A stretch of 64,000 nt of DNA from Petrosia ficiformis (Eukaryota; Porifera; Demospongiae; Haplosclerida; Petrosiidae), in assembly GCA_947044365.1 (NCBI GenBank), contig OX345642.1, positions 5,108,007 to 5,172,006 of the forward strand, read 5' to 3'. The notes below the pieces were generated by a model. The model had not been told where the DNA came from and searched no databases. It worked only from the letters and a program-made list of their open reading frames with translations. This document shows, one piece after another, positions 22,683-34,224 of this stretch (positions are counted from its first letter, which is position 1; every line of letters begins with the position of its first letter). A program made the translations under genes and the position numbers.

Positions 22683-25600
22683 ATGCAAAGTAAGTTTGTT
22701 TTAGGATTATATTTTTAAAATCATATATATATATATATATGTTTGCCTGTCAGTATCGATCATTGAAATGAAAGCAATTGAATGTTTCACTTCTTGTTTC
22801 TTTAGCTGAAATAGATGACCAGTGTTATGATGCTTTTAACAGTCAGTATGGTACACAATATGAAGCTTTTAGATTACTGAAACAAGTTAAGGATCCTCGT
22901 ACAGTGAAGAGTAAAAACAACTTCACTCTCCTCCACTGTGCTGCATATAATGGATGGTTGGATGTAGTAAAAGAGCTGATAATTGAATATCAGTTTGATC
23001 CAGACTGTAAAGATAATGACGGTAATACCCCGTTAAGTGTGGCTGGACAACATCAACATGTTGTGGATTACTTGGCAACAGTTAAAGGTGGATTTGTTGT
23101 TTATTTCTGTTTATGCATGGTATACAAAATTTAAAAAATGTCTTGATATACAATCGTGAACATGTTTGTTTTACAAGTCAAAATGTTTCATTTCTTGTTT
23201 CTTTAGTTGAACTAGATAAGCCATGTTATGATGCTTTTAATAATGGTAGAAGGAAGGAAGCTCTTACATTACTGAAGCAAGTAAAAGATCCTCGTACAGT
23301 TAAGGATAAAAACAACTTCACTCTTCTTCATTGTGCTGCTTATCATGGATGGCTGGATGTAGTAAAAGAGCTGATAATTGAATATCAGTTCAATCCAGAC
23401 TATAAGGATGACAATGGTAATACCCCATTAAGCAAAGCTAGAGCTAATGGAAAAGAAGATGTTGTTGAGTACCTAAGAACAGGTGAGTATGTTTATGTGT
23501 AATTGTGTGCTACATGTACTATTGTTATATATTACATGCAAGGTTGATTGCATAAAGCTTCTACTTCTCTCATGCCTGCATATGACATATAATAAATAAA
23601 AAAATTATATATTACATATATACGTGTATATATATGTATACAAAAATAACTACTTTAGTTATAGTTATAGCATGACAGTTTCTCATACGTTTAGTTAAGT
23701 TATAATAGGTTAATTAACTAAAATAATATTGGGCTTACTAAAAGGGTTTGAACTAACTAAAACTGCCCATTATTAGTAATTGCCCACCCACTTTGAAACA
23801 CTTAACTTAAACACATCCTTTTGACCATATTCGGAGTTTTGCTGAAAGTGTGATTCAACAACAGATGTTTAGTGCAGTTTGAGGCTCCTTCGCACAGCTT
23901 TGCGATGCTCATAAGCTCCTATATAAGCCATGATACTTTGTAATTAAGTCTGGAGTTTATATTGTAGATGCATGTGCTTTAGTATACTGTTGGAGTCTTT
24001 TCTGAACCTAAAATTGAAACATAACAGTTTTTAAATGAAAAACCAATCACCATCAGATTTCAGGTAATTTGTTCACATAGTGTTAATATATGACTTTGAA
24101 ACTATAGCCATACCAACATGTGCCATATATGTGACCGGCTCTGTGAAAACCAGTCATATGGATTAAAACATAATTTGGAGATATGATCGAAAAAAGACAG
24201 TTCTGAATTAATCGGGCAATCAACGTTTTATTACATTAAAAGTATCACAAATGTCTTACCTGTCTTTAGCAAGTCTTAGAAACCTCTCTGTGCTTCACTA
24301 GCCACTGCTAAATAAATTGTTAATTATTACCGATAAAAAAATTGATTTAATTGCGTTTTTCTACAAATGAAGTACATTGTGTATTTGTAACTACAACAGT
24401 TTAATTGCTTGCTGTAGCTTTGTCTTTCACATGATTGGGATGTATAATATATCATTCTAGAGAAAATTTAATGCGGGTATAACAAAAAAAATCAATTTTG
24501 AAATCTTAATTTATATATAAGACTGGTTTTTGGCAGAGCCGGTCACATATATTCATGTTATATGTAGTGAAGAGTGAGATAATAGAAGATCAGAATCAAA
24601 AACTTGAGGATGAGAAGAAAGCTTTACAATCTCAGTTAGAAGGACAGATGCAGAAGCTTAAAGAACTTTCAGGTAATGTAATATGTTATGAAATACAGTA
24701 ATCATGGTATACCTGTTTTGAGGTTGAAAAATGTGGTTTTGCCTAAATAAGGATGTTTTGGAAGTAGTTTGGTGATGTAAACAGCAATTGTCTGAAGCTT
24801 TGTACTTATTATAATCAGAATAAACTGTTAGAGGCTTGTGCACTCGTTATAAACTGGCTCAATTGTTTGAAACCCACATGTATTGATTTACAGACATACA
24901 AAATCTGTTCGGATTATAATGTATTTGGTACTCACTTTTGTTCTTTTATTATGAATTATATTTTACATTATAATTATGTGAATATTCCTAATAACACATA
25001 TTTATAACATGAATAGAAAAGAGTAAATTGATGGAGAAGCAAATGGAAACATTTGAGACAGAGAAGAAGCAGTCTCTTTCTGACTTGGAGAAGCAGAGGA
25101 AGAATTCAGAACAAATTGAAACAGAGAATAAAGGACTACTTTATGAGATAGAGAAAGAAAAGAAATCATCACAACAAGTTTTAGGTAATTCATGTTAATG
25201 TAAATTAAACATGTTGTACTCTAGTGTCAACTACCAGTATAATTATATGTTATATGAATATTCCTGATTACACATGTTTTTAACATGAATAGAAAAGATG
25301 AAGAAGCAAATGCAAACACTTGATACAGAGAAGAAACAGTCAATCTCTGACTTGGAGAAACAGACGAAGAGAACAGAACAACTTGAAACAGAGAAACGAG
25401 AGCTACTTCGTCAGTTAAAGGAAAAAAGGCCAGTTTCAGGTAATTAATAAAATGTTTTATGTAATTTGTGTGAATGATCTAGTAATTAAACATAATTATG
25501 TTTGCATTTATGTTACACATGTGAGCAGAAGAGAATGAATTGACTAAGCAACTTGAAAAAGAGAAGGAAGAACTTCTTATTCAGTTGGAAGAAGAAAAGA

Positions 25601-28600
25601 AAACATCATCTCATCTTTTAGGTGATTTATGAATTACTTGTATCTTGGGAGGAGGGAGAAGGAAATTCAAAAACACAACATGTTTAATTTAATATACATA
25701 ATTATGTTTAAAAATTACATTTAATGTTAATGATGAAGTTTGACTGATCAATGAACAGTGTTCACAAGAACAACTAGTATATTCATCTTGAGTGTTTTCA
25801 GTTGAGAAATCAACGGAATGCCAATTAATAATACCGAATAACGAAATTTGAAAATAATTAAGCACAATACCAATTATACTAATCCTAGGTGACAATCATA
25901 ATTATGTGTTTGCATAAATATTTTACATACATACTATATGAACAGAAAAGAGTGAATTTATGAAGAAGAAGCAGAGCCAAACACTGGAGACAGAAAAGAA
26001 CGAGATGCAATCTCACTTGGATAAACAGAGGAAGAGATCAGAACAACTTGAAACAGAGAAGAAAGAGCTACACTTTCAGTTAGAGGAAGAAAGGACAAAA
26101 CTGCAGCAAGTTTCAGGTAATTTGCAGTGTATTGAAATTACAATAAACTTATTTTTTCATACATGCTCTATTATTAATTATCAGGTAAGAGTGAAATGTT
26201 AAAAGAACGCATTCAAACACTTGAGACTGAGCTAAACAAACAACAAAGGATTTCAGGTAATTAGTTCACATAGTGTTAATATATGACTTTGAAACTATAG
26301 TCATACCAACATGTACCATATATATTCATGTTATATGTAGTGAAGAGTGAGATAATAGAAGATCAGAATCAAAAACTTGAGGATGAGAAGAAAGCTTTAC
26401 AATCTCAGTTAGAAAGACAGATGCAGAAATTTCAAGAACTCTCAGGTAATGTAATATGTTATGAAATACAGTAATCATGGTATACCTTTTTTAAGGTTGA
26501 AAATATGGTTTTGTCTAAATAAGGGTGTTTTGGAAGTAGTTTTGGTGATGTAAACAGCAATTGTCTGAAGCTTTGTACTTTAGAAAAGACATAAACAGTA
26601 GTGTGGAAACAGCCAGTCATGCAGGACATTTTCCAATAAATCTAGTGAATGTTCGGTAAATTGAAACTGAGGAGTACAAGAGTGGTGAAAATAGGTTAAA
26701 TGTCCACCAGTTAGCTCAATGTTTCCACACCCCTGGTTGTAAACTGTTGAAGGCTTGCGCACTCATTTGCTGTTATAAACTGGGTCTATTGCTTTGAAAC
26801 CAAAATGTGTGATATACAGAATAATAATGATTGTCTCACCACTCAAGGCATGATATAGCACAATAATTATTGTACTAATACATTTTGGTGGTCATTCCAC
26901 ACTGTCTGTTGTTGGTATTTTGCAGTGGCAAAACAATAAGCCTTTTGATTTAAAAATAAATATTAAAATTTAGTAATATTTTTGAAGTATTGGGAATCAG
27001 CTAACACTTTATGAAAATTCTCACCTCACACTGATGTATCCATTATAGATAAATGTATAAGTGGTGAAGGAGAAACAAGAAAAGTTATCATTCAACTAGA
27101 AGAGGGGAAAAAACAACTTGAGATTGAGAAAAATGAGTTACTAACTGCATTAGAGGATAAGCAGAAGGAATTACAACAACTTACAAGTACATTAAAATAG
27201 AGTGCATGTATATACATACACATGTATATAAACATGTCATATAATTATGTACACATCACTATTAAAGTTAACTTAGGTTGCATTTTTATTAAAGTTAATA
27301 TCTCTTACATTTCATATTTTAGACCAGAAGAGTGCATTAAATCAACAACTGGAGGAAGAGAAAAAGGAGCTACTCTCTCAGTTGGAAGAACAGACAAAGA
27401 AATCTAAACAATTATCAGGTAATTGTGTATTTTAGTTTGACTGGAGGATGTAGTGAGTTCTTTTATTGAATTTTAGTTGATAATCTTCGTGAGGTACTGG
27501 AAGCTACTGCAGAAGTTAAAACACAATGGAAACAACTTGGACTAGCTCTAGATTTAGATCGTACTAAACTTGATGAAATATCTCAAATCTACCCTTCAAT
27601 ACTTCAAAGTCATTATCACTTGATGAGATATTGGATTACAGATATTGGAGCATCTTGGGGGGCACTTGTACGTGCTTTACGAAAAGAGGTGCTCGATCAG
27701 AAGACATTAGCAGATAAAATTGAAACTGGTAAGTTAATCATTGTACTAATTTCTGAATTCTGTCAGCTAAACAAAAATTATATGTAAAAAACATTTTCGT
27801 TACTTTCATGTGTAGATCATGAAAGAAAACTCTCAAGTGTCCATGTAAAGGTGTTAGTGACACAAAATGATAAACCATTAACAGGTGAGTTATGACTGAA
27901 ACATTAAATTACAATTGTTTTACATCACAATTAACAATAGCGGCTAATCTGGAAGATTTGAAAACAGTATCTATAGTGGAATGGAAAGCTGTGGGTCTCC
28001 TTCTTGGTATACATGATGGTATACTAGAAAGCATTCAACAAAGTCACTCCTCATCAGAGGAATGCCAACATGCTATGCTAGAGTACTGGATTAGTAGTGG
28101 TCAGGCATATTGGTCAACACTTGTAGAAGCTCTAAGAAGTCCACTTCTAGGAGAGGAGGAAATAGCAGATGCAATTACTAAAACACACCTCAGTATGTTG
28201 ATCATAATTATAAATCTTAACATTCTAAAAGTATCATATGCTATATTCAGTTGTAAGGAATAGTGATTAGTTGCATATCATGTAGGTTGTTATAAAGCAC
28301 CTACATTTACCCTGGATTCAACTGTTTCTGTATGCGCTAATTAACTTTAATTTCCCAGATATCTGGGGTACATGTTCATGAACTATCATAGTCTTTTTAT
28401 TTAAGTTTAATAGATAGTATAATTGATAATGGCTAATTTAAATTACTCATATTACAATTTACATGTAGGTATCTGGCCTCGTACCCAGGCTCTTTTTCTC
28501 CTCCATCTTAAGAGACTGGATTCAACTGCTTGCACATGCATGCATTAATGTGCAAAACACTAAAGGGTGTGTCAGTTTGTAGCATACAATAATATAGCCA

Positions 28601-31600
28601 AGATCTAATATTGGTTTGAAACAAGATCAGGTGATCCAAGATGCTGTACAGAAACAGAGATTGCTCACTTAAAATAATTGATTAATTGCAATTGGTACAA
28701 ATTAAGTAGTTATAGTATCATCATGTATCTTTCATGAACCAACTAAAATTGATGTTACATTTACAATATTTCTTGCAGCTATAGTATCCTGTAAATTAAT
28801 TTACAGTGATCTACATAGTTGAACTTGATGACAGTCATATGTAATGATATTTTATAAATTAAAAAGGTCTACACTATTTTTTTTCAGTGTTTCAATTTTA
28901 CTAATATCTAATAATAATATATATATTTTTTACTTTTAGAAGTGAATAGTGATAAACAGTTTGATTCATCAAAACCAGAAGGATCTGATCAAGGTAAGAA
29001 TAACTATGTCAAAGTGTATGTATTGTATTGTTCTTTTGATTCTGTTTATCCATTATTATGTTTAGTACATGTTTATTAATTTTGTATCAGTTAAATAATT
29101 TTCATTATTTATAATTACATTTCTTGATTGTACAGGTACTTTTAATGTCATTCCTAAGAAACTGGAGAAAATGAAGAAGAATATTATACAACAATGTAAA
29201 CCAAATGCTGAGGGAATTGCTTTTCTGATTGGGTTCTCAGACGGGGCTGATGTTCAGGATTTATCTTCCACGTTTGAAAATGATTTGAGTTTTGCTGTAT
29301 GGAGTATAAGAGAAATCACTTGTGCTGAAATAGCTTGTTTGGTTAAAGCAGCTGTTAAAGTACAGTACCCTCCCACTTACAAATATATAGTGTTCTATTA
29401 TGCTGGGGATGTAGGTGTCAATAAATCTAAACGTCCATTTTTAGTACCAGTGCAACCCGAAGGAAATAATGAAGCAGAGGTATTGGATATTGAAGAGAAT
29501 ATTCTTTCTCCATTCAATACAAAAAGAAATCGTCCATCTTGTTTGTTCTTTTTCGATTGTTGTTTGAGTAAAAGCCCAGCAGAAATGACTAAAGACAGTG
29601 AGTCCAATGATTCAACGAAATCCGTTGCACTCCAAGAGAAGATTCTAAATCTAAATGCACCAGTTCGATGTCTTGTTGCATACTACGCTACCAGTGTTCT
29701 ACAAGGGGAACCGATTAAAAGAATTTGGACTCAAACACTTTGCAGAAATCTAAAAGAGAAGAATCTTTCGATAAGTCGTATTCTTGATCTGACACATGAC
29801 ACCATCAAAGACGCTGGTCTTACTTTACCACACTATGAATCCTTTATGGGTTCAGTCTATTTGAATGGTATGAGTACATGTATGTAGTATATAACAGCAT
29901 TGTGTGTGGTATAATTATAAATGTTTAAAATCATGCAAATATATATATTGTTTGACTGTAGGAATCCCAATATTGCCATCAGAGCCTGTCACATCTGACA
30001 GTGTTGTAAGGCGCCATAAGAGTGACTTGTGCTGTGTATTAAATATTAAAGAAAATGAAGCAAGTCTATTTTCCCTAGCAGGTGGGCTATTAGCAAGAGG
30101 AATCATTGATACTACCTCCAAGAATGGTGTCTGTTATGAGCACAAAGAGGTTGGTACTCTTCTTAGTCATGTAGAAGAGGCTGTTAATGAGAGTCCTGAT
30201 ATGCTAGATGTTGTACTAGAGGTAATGGAGAAAGAAAGTTGTCTTGATCGTATTGTTAAGAGTATGAAGGATGAGAGTGACAGTGCTGGTATGTTATAAA
30301 ATAGAATAATAATAGTTATTGAATTTTGTTTGTGTATAAGGAAATCAATGCTGGATTTGTGTCTATATCAATCAGTGTCATCTATTTATTTATGACGAGA
30401 CAACAATGAACTGAAATCCAAATTATAGTGTGTGGGGCAAAAAATAGATTGGAACATAATGACATTTGGGGCATACCCTCTATGTCAGAGTATCCCTGTA
30501 CACCATCACAGTTCCCATGATTATTTCAAAACTTGTTATCAAAGTCTTATGAATATCATTATGTTGTTTGGTTTGGCTTTTGGTTAGGGTTCAGTCAATA
30601 TCAAAATGATCTTATGGCAAACTTGGACATCACTCATAGTGTAGTGATAAACATGAGTACAACAGTCAGTCTGTAGAATGTTACACTATATAGCTCATAT
30701 ATGTACAATAAATAATGGATGATGTTACCATGTAAGTGCACATAGTGGATATGTGTATTACAATTATGTGTTACGAAACATTCAAAACCAAACTAAAATT
30801 AGTAGAGCTTTGATTGAGGTTTCTTTTGGTTTGAAAGCTTTAGTATATCACAGAAGCTGTAGTTGGGCCTAATGCGAGTTTAAGTATAAATGAACGAGTT
30901 AACAGATTGTGTTAGGCAATCATTTTTAGTGTGGTACTACCTGAACTCTAGCAAAATCAAAGTAATAGGAATGCAGAACACACAGTACATAAGCCCAAAC
31001 AATAACCACACCATTCGCACAAAATAAAATGACTCCACCCTTAAGATATATCATATCATGTAGTACTATGTTATGAACCCTTGCCCATAAAGGCAAAGCT
31101 GAGGGCTACTGTGATTCTTTTTGTTTGTCACAGACAGGCAGACACACAAAATGATTACGGTAACCCTCAGCTTTGCCTACATGGGCAAGGATTGACGAAT
31201 GCCATGCTGCACAGAATTCTTGATATACATCAAGAGTTCAGTACAGCATAGCATTCAGTGTACCATAGGCATTTGAGCTTCTTTAAATTGTTATTGGTGA
31301 TTAACAAAACCACTTGACATGTATTATGTTTTTGTCATAAAGGTAAAAGGATACGTATGAAACGACCAGAAACATACGATGCTTACCAGTTGCTCAAAAG
31401 CAAATCAGCTAACTGGGAAGATTTTGCAAGAGAATTAAGAGTTAAAGAAAATGATCGCAAGCAATTCAGAAAATCAATTACATGGTCATCTGAGGAGGAT
31501 ATTTTGGAGAAAGTCCTGACCAAGTGGATTCAGTCAGAGACATCTGAAGTAACGTGGAAATATATTCTTAATGTATTGAAAAATTTGGAATATATTGACC

Positions 31601-32060
31601 TTTTAAAAATAGTTCAAATGTACTTACGCAAAGAGGATGTCATCAAAAAATATTGTAAGAAGCATGACTTTGAATTCACTGGTGAGAGACTTATGAAAAT
31701 ATTGTTTACTTATTATTCTATATAGATGGATGTGTTGTGTGAATGCTTGAGCTGAATAGATACTTTACATTAAAACGTTTTGAGGAAGAACTAGCTAACT
31801 TGACTAACCTATGTAAATTAGTATGAATTATGAGTGTAGTAGTACTGGAAAGGTTTCATGATTCATTGCCACATAGAAGAGATATTAGAACTCACTTTTC
31901 ATTCAATATAAAAAAATAGATTGAACCTTTGAAAAGGATGTTTTTTTTATTTTGTTAATTATAATGCCTTCTGTTTATATAGTATATAATTACATGAATA
32001 TCACTCGTCACAATTCTATTTCTGTTTATTTTTTCAGATCTCGACAGTTTCATTTCATGA
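22683..32060 (+). CDS. Ankyrin-coiled coil-DEATH-C14-like-CARD-like-DEATH protein (1235 aa)
   Basis: Twenty exons join in one open frame and every intron is phase 1: 22683-22689, 22806-23087, 23207-23482, 24568-24672, 25017-25184, 25293-25439, 25529-25621, 25946-26116, 26185-26256, 26341-26445, 27049-27186, 27323-27418, 27477-27728, 27816-27884, 27941-28192, 28940-28993, 29136-29867, 29962-30288, 31343-31681 and 32038-32060 (stop TGA). By residue: ankyrin cassettes about 3-188, coiled coil 189-553, DEATH-like 554-637 and 661-744, caspase/metacaspase-like 763-1006, CARD-like 1007-1115, DEATH-like 1116-1228. No signal peptide or membrane segment is seen, so it is probably cytosolic. Death folds join partners by homotypic contacts, and the coiled coil should oligomerise (family knowledge). 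A role in cell death or innate immune signalling is inference. The start rests on a 7-nt Met-Gln exon whose context is repeated at three other sites. There is no NACHT or LRR, so it is not a standard NLR. Confidence 0.8.
22806..23482 (+). other. Two ankyrin cassette exons of the death-fold gene
   Basis: Exons 22806-23087 and 23207-23482 each encode a CYDAFN..EALRLLKQVKDPRTV lead-in. This is followed by NNFTLLHCAAYHGWLDVVKE (ankyrin helix pair) and NPDYKDDNGNTPLSKA (next repeat). Both exons start and end in phase 1 and so can be added or skipped without changing frame. Seven further intact or near-intact cassettes of the same type lie between 40869 and 53971. Confidence 0.88.
24126..24550. mobile_element. 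MITE with GTGACCGGCTCTG ends, in a coiled-coil intron
   Basis: The ends are TGTGACCGGCTCTGTGAAAA and, inverted, TTTTTGGCAGAGCCGGTCACA. The paralogous intron at 26311-26340 reads ACCATATATATTCATG straight through, giving an empty site with ATAT as probable target duplication. The second-copy intron near 54770 keeps only the last part (AGAGCCGGTCACATATATTC). Confidence 0.8.
24568..27418 (+). other. Nine coiled-coil exons of the death-fold gene
   Basis: The exons from 24568-24672 through 27323-27418 encode long heptad-like stretches rich in K, E, Q and L, such as KLEDEKKALQSQLE, TLETEKNEMQSHLDKQRKRS and LNQQLEEEKKELLSQLEEQT. The exons are close relatives of one another: 24568 and 26341 begin almost identically, and 25017, 25293 and 25946 share EKxxMKKQxxTLETEK. 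The block therefore grew by exon duplication. All are phase 1-1. It should form a parallel coiled coil (inference). Confidence 0.85.
27477..28192 (+). other. Two DEATH-like domain exons
   Basis: Exon 27477-27728 reads VDNLREVLEAT..TQWKQLGLALDLDRTKLDEI..LMRYWITDIGASWGALVRAL. Exon 27941-28192 reads ANLEDLKTV..VEWKAVGLLLGIHDGILESI..AMLEYWISSGQAYWSTLVEAL. Both show the DEATH pattern of W(K)xLG, I(xx)I, the MLxxW helix and ATWxxLxxAL. They are joined by the short exon 27816-27884 and followed by linker exon 28940-28993. Confidence 0.8.
28193..28939. other. Intron, mostly unrecognised
   Basis: AT-rich intron between the second DEATH-like exon and a 54-nt linker exon. It is closely matched by 60850-61779 in the second copy, which carries an extra block of about 180 bp near 60965-61140. 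Confidence 0.5.
29136..29867 (+). other. Caspase/metacaspase (C14)-like domain, His replaced by Asp
   Basis: A single 732-nt exon. A hydrophobic strand (IAFLIGFSDG), then YKYIVFYYAGDVG, then CLFFFDCCLS, then CLVAYYATSVLQGEPIKRIWTQT follow the order of C14 peptidases: strand 1, the YYxGHG His motif, the DxC(C/H)xS Cys motif and the p10-like AYAT..FTxAL stretch. The Cys is kept (codon 29561-29563). The His motif reads GDVG with Asp at 29408-29410, so catalysis is doubtful. The duplicate at 61976-62699 has the same substitution. Confidence 0.72.
29962..30288 (+). other. CARD-like death-fold exon
   Basis: The 327-nt exon reads GIPILPSEPVTSDSVV, then a helical segment: SLFSLAGGLLARGIIDT, EVGTLLSHVEEAV, ESPDMLDVVLEVMEKES and LDRIVKSMK. 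A buried LL..GII(D) turn and an LLxxV..P.xLDxVLEVxEK pattern resemble CARD domains next to caspase-type domains. The assignment to CARD rather than another death fold is tentative. Confidence 0.5.
30289..31077. other. Intron, nothing recognised
   Basis: First part of the intron before the last DEATH-like exon. It resembles 63113-63980 in the second copy and holds no visible exon. Confidence 0.5.
31078..31192. mobile_element. Palindromic MITE (CATAAAGGCAAAGCTGAGGG family)
   Basis: CCTTGCCCATAAAGGCAAAG with GCTGAGGGCTACTGT is the inverse of ACGGTAACCCTCAGC with TTTGCCTACATGGGCAAGG. A half copy is at 3540-3600 and the window ends inside another (63965-64000). Confidence 0.75.
31343..31681 (+). 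other. C-terminal DEATH-like domain exon
   Basis: The exon reads YDAYQLLKSKSANWEDFARE, LRVKENDRKQFRKS, EDILEKVLTKWIQS and VTWKYILNVLKNLEYIDLLK. It has the DEATH features (WxxFAxxL, an acidic turn, the LxxVLxxWI helix, TWxxILxxL). The final 23-nt exon (32038-32060) adds DLDSFIS. The second copy of the gene is cut by the window end before this exon. Confidence 0.75.
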
Positions 32061-33079
32061 TGACAAGAAAGCAAAATAATTATAAACAACGTTAATCATG
32101 TATTACCCTATAAATGTTAACTATTGTTCATGTAACTTTAATTTTCCATTGATTACCATAATTCAAGTACTTTTCTATTATTAATGTTTTGAAAAGAAAA
32201 AAAACTTATTTGTTTAAGTGTAATTATGCCAAGTATACCACCTGCTGTACAGGAGATTTATGCGTATATAACCAGAGGCCTGTAGAACTGAGGAGTATAT
32301 CCACATTAACCTCTGAACACATCAAACTGTTGTCATGGTAACATTGTGTGTAATGTTGAGTGGGCGTATAAAAGAAACTGCCAGTGCTACGACTAGGCAA
32401 GTACTAGTTAAATGTGGTGTTGGAGACTATATTGAAAGATCATTGTACCAAGCAAACACACCTGACAATAGATAAAACACTGCAATATAATTTATATATT
32501 GATTGCTAACTTGTAGTTAGTCTATTCTCCTGTTTGCTCATGCAGTCTGTGACTTGTTTGATCATGCAGTCTGTTGCCTAATTTATCAACTCATCTCTGC
32601 TTAATAATGAGCCACACCTCCAATAGCACGTGAAAAAACATGGCAGAGTTTTCAAGTTGCTTTATCTCTTGGTTTAAAAGCAATATGTAAGTCTCTATAT
32701 GTTAATAGTTTTCCACTTCTCAGCATGTGAAGATGTATTGAGTTGCAACAATTATTATAATTAGCATAGATAATAAACTAGGATTTACTTTCCAGAGTTG
32801 TTCACACATAAAACAATAGGGCAACTATATATATAGATAGACCATCCACTTCAGTGTAAGTACTTATGTAGGGTTATATGGAAGTGATTTTGGGTCCTAT
32901 GTTAGCTTCCCAACCTTGTTTGCATGTGTGTATTATAGTTCTTATGATTCCTTTCAAATGTTGCTACGTGCAGAAATAATTATGTATATTATAATATTTA
33001 TGATAGTGATCAAACACATTGATGAAAGGAATCAGAAAAAAGACATAGTCCACCAACTAGCTACAAGAGGATAAATAGC
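32061..33079. other. Intergenic, with a relic promoter-like segment
   Basis: GCGTATAAAAG at 32364-32374 followed by GCCAGTGCTACGACT resembles the TATA and GCCAGTG motifs before the starts at 40662 and 48201, but no ATGCAAAG exon follows. A half MITE (TACTTATGTAGGGTTATATGGAAGTG) lies at about 32860. Confidence 0.4.
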
Positions 33080-33540
33080 AGCATGATAAAGACAAGGAGT
33101 CATCCTCACACTTAATGAAAAGATTAGAACAACTTGAAACAGAGAAGAAAGAGTTACTTTTGCAGATAGGTAGAGAAAAGAAAACAACGATTACAAAAAG
33201 TGTCAGGTAATTTGAGTTAAACATGTTGTACTCTAGTGTCATAATTATAATTATGTTTATATGAATATTCTTGATTACACATATTTACAACACGATAGAA
33301 AACAGTAAATTGATGGAAAAGCAAAAGAAAACATTTGAGTATTATGTCAAATTTCAGGTAAGTTGGGTTTAAATAAAACATCTTGTATCTATAAAAGTAC
33401 TATATGAACAGAAAAGAGTGAATTGATGAAGAAGCAAAACCAAACACTGGAAACAGAAGTCACATTCTCTCTTGGAGAAGCAGAGGAAACAACTTGAAAC
33501 GGACAAGAAAGAACTACTCATTCATTTAGAGGTAGTCGCT
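33080..33540 (+). pseudogene. Relic coiled-coil exons
   Basis: Three degraded copies of the coiled-coil exons occur at about 33105-33208 (AGAACAACTTGAAACAGAGA), 33297-33356 (AAACAGTAAATTGATGG) and 33409-33535 (AAAAGAGTGAATTGATGAAG). Frames are broken by indels and stops. They show that the coiled-coil block once extended, or was copied, to the right of the gene's present end. Confidence 0.75.
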
Positions 33541-33654
33541 AAAATTGCTGAAATTAGTACACACAATTAAAGTAGACTTAAGGTATATTATCAACAGTAT
33601 TATTTGTTACTTTTACTGATGTTTATTGTCCAATGCAGTTGTTCAATCATACCC

Positions 33655-33800
33655 TGTTTAACTAGTATTTTAGTGCTAGAAAAATGCTGATGTACAAATA
33701 ATTGAACTCAATTTAGAGCATGGATTTAAATTGAGTTCAATTATTTGTAAAAACAAATCATCATTTTTCTAAAAGAGGAAATTTACTGTTTTCAGTTTTC
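33655..33800. mobile_element. Imperfect palindrome, MITE-like
   Basis: TACAAATAATTGAACTCAAT and ATTGAGTTCAATTATTTGTA are perfect inverse arms, flanked by GAAAAATG and CATTTTTC. A related, diverged element lies at 35815-36045 and shares GAGGAAATYTACTGTT and TCAAATTTTAAATTTGAATAC-type flanks. Confidence 0.65.
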
Positions 33801-34224
33801 ATTAGTAGTAAAGCAATTAACAATTTGTCATCCATCCATCCATTACTATATTTTCAAATTTTAAATTTGAATACAAACTGATCAGCAGAGTTGCAAGTAT
33901 ATCTTTTCATTCATGATCCCATGTCTAGTGATGATTCATGTCACATATTATATATATATACTACGTTTATAGTAATCATCCACCAAATTTTAATACCGGG
34001 GGGGGTGGGCTCCTGATTTTGTTCACCCAAGTTTCCCATGTATTACACATACTGTTAAAAGTATAATTTTCTAAATAATTGGCTAGGACTGTTGTTTCTT
34101 TGAATAAACTCATTTGTACTTACTTATGCATGTAGGAGTATGCATAATTTTTTATGATCTAAATAAGGGCTTTCCCCTCCCTCCCTCCCCACTTTGTCTA
34201 TATGTCTATACCCTTACAATTCTC

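Noticed and set aside
29136..29867. Active caspase
   Set aside because: The His motif is replaced by GDVG, so catalytic activity is not supported.
22683..32060. NLR gene of the sponge type
   Set aside because: DEATH and CARD-like parts are present, but no NACHT Walker motifs or leucine-rich repeats were seen in any exon.
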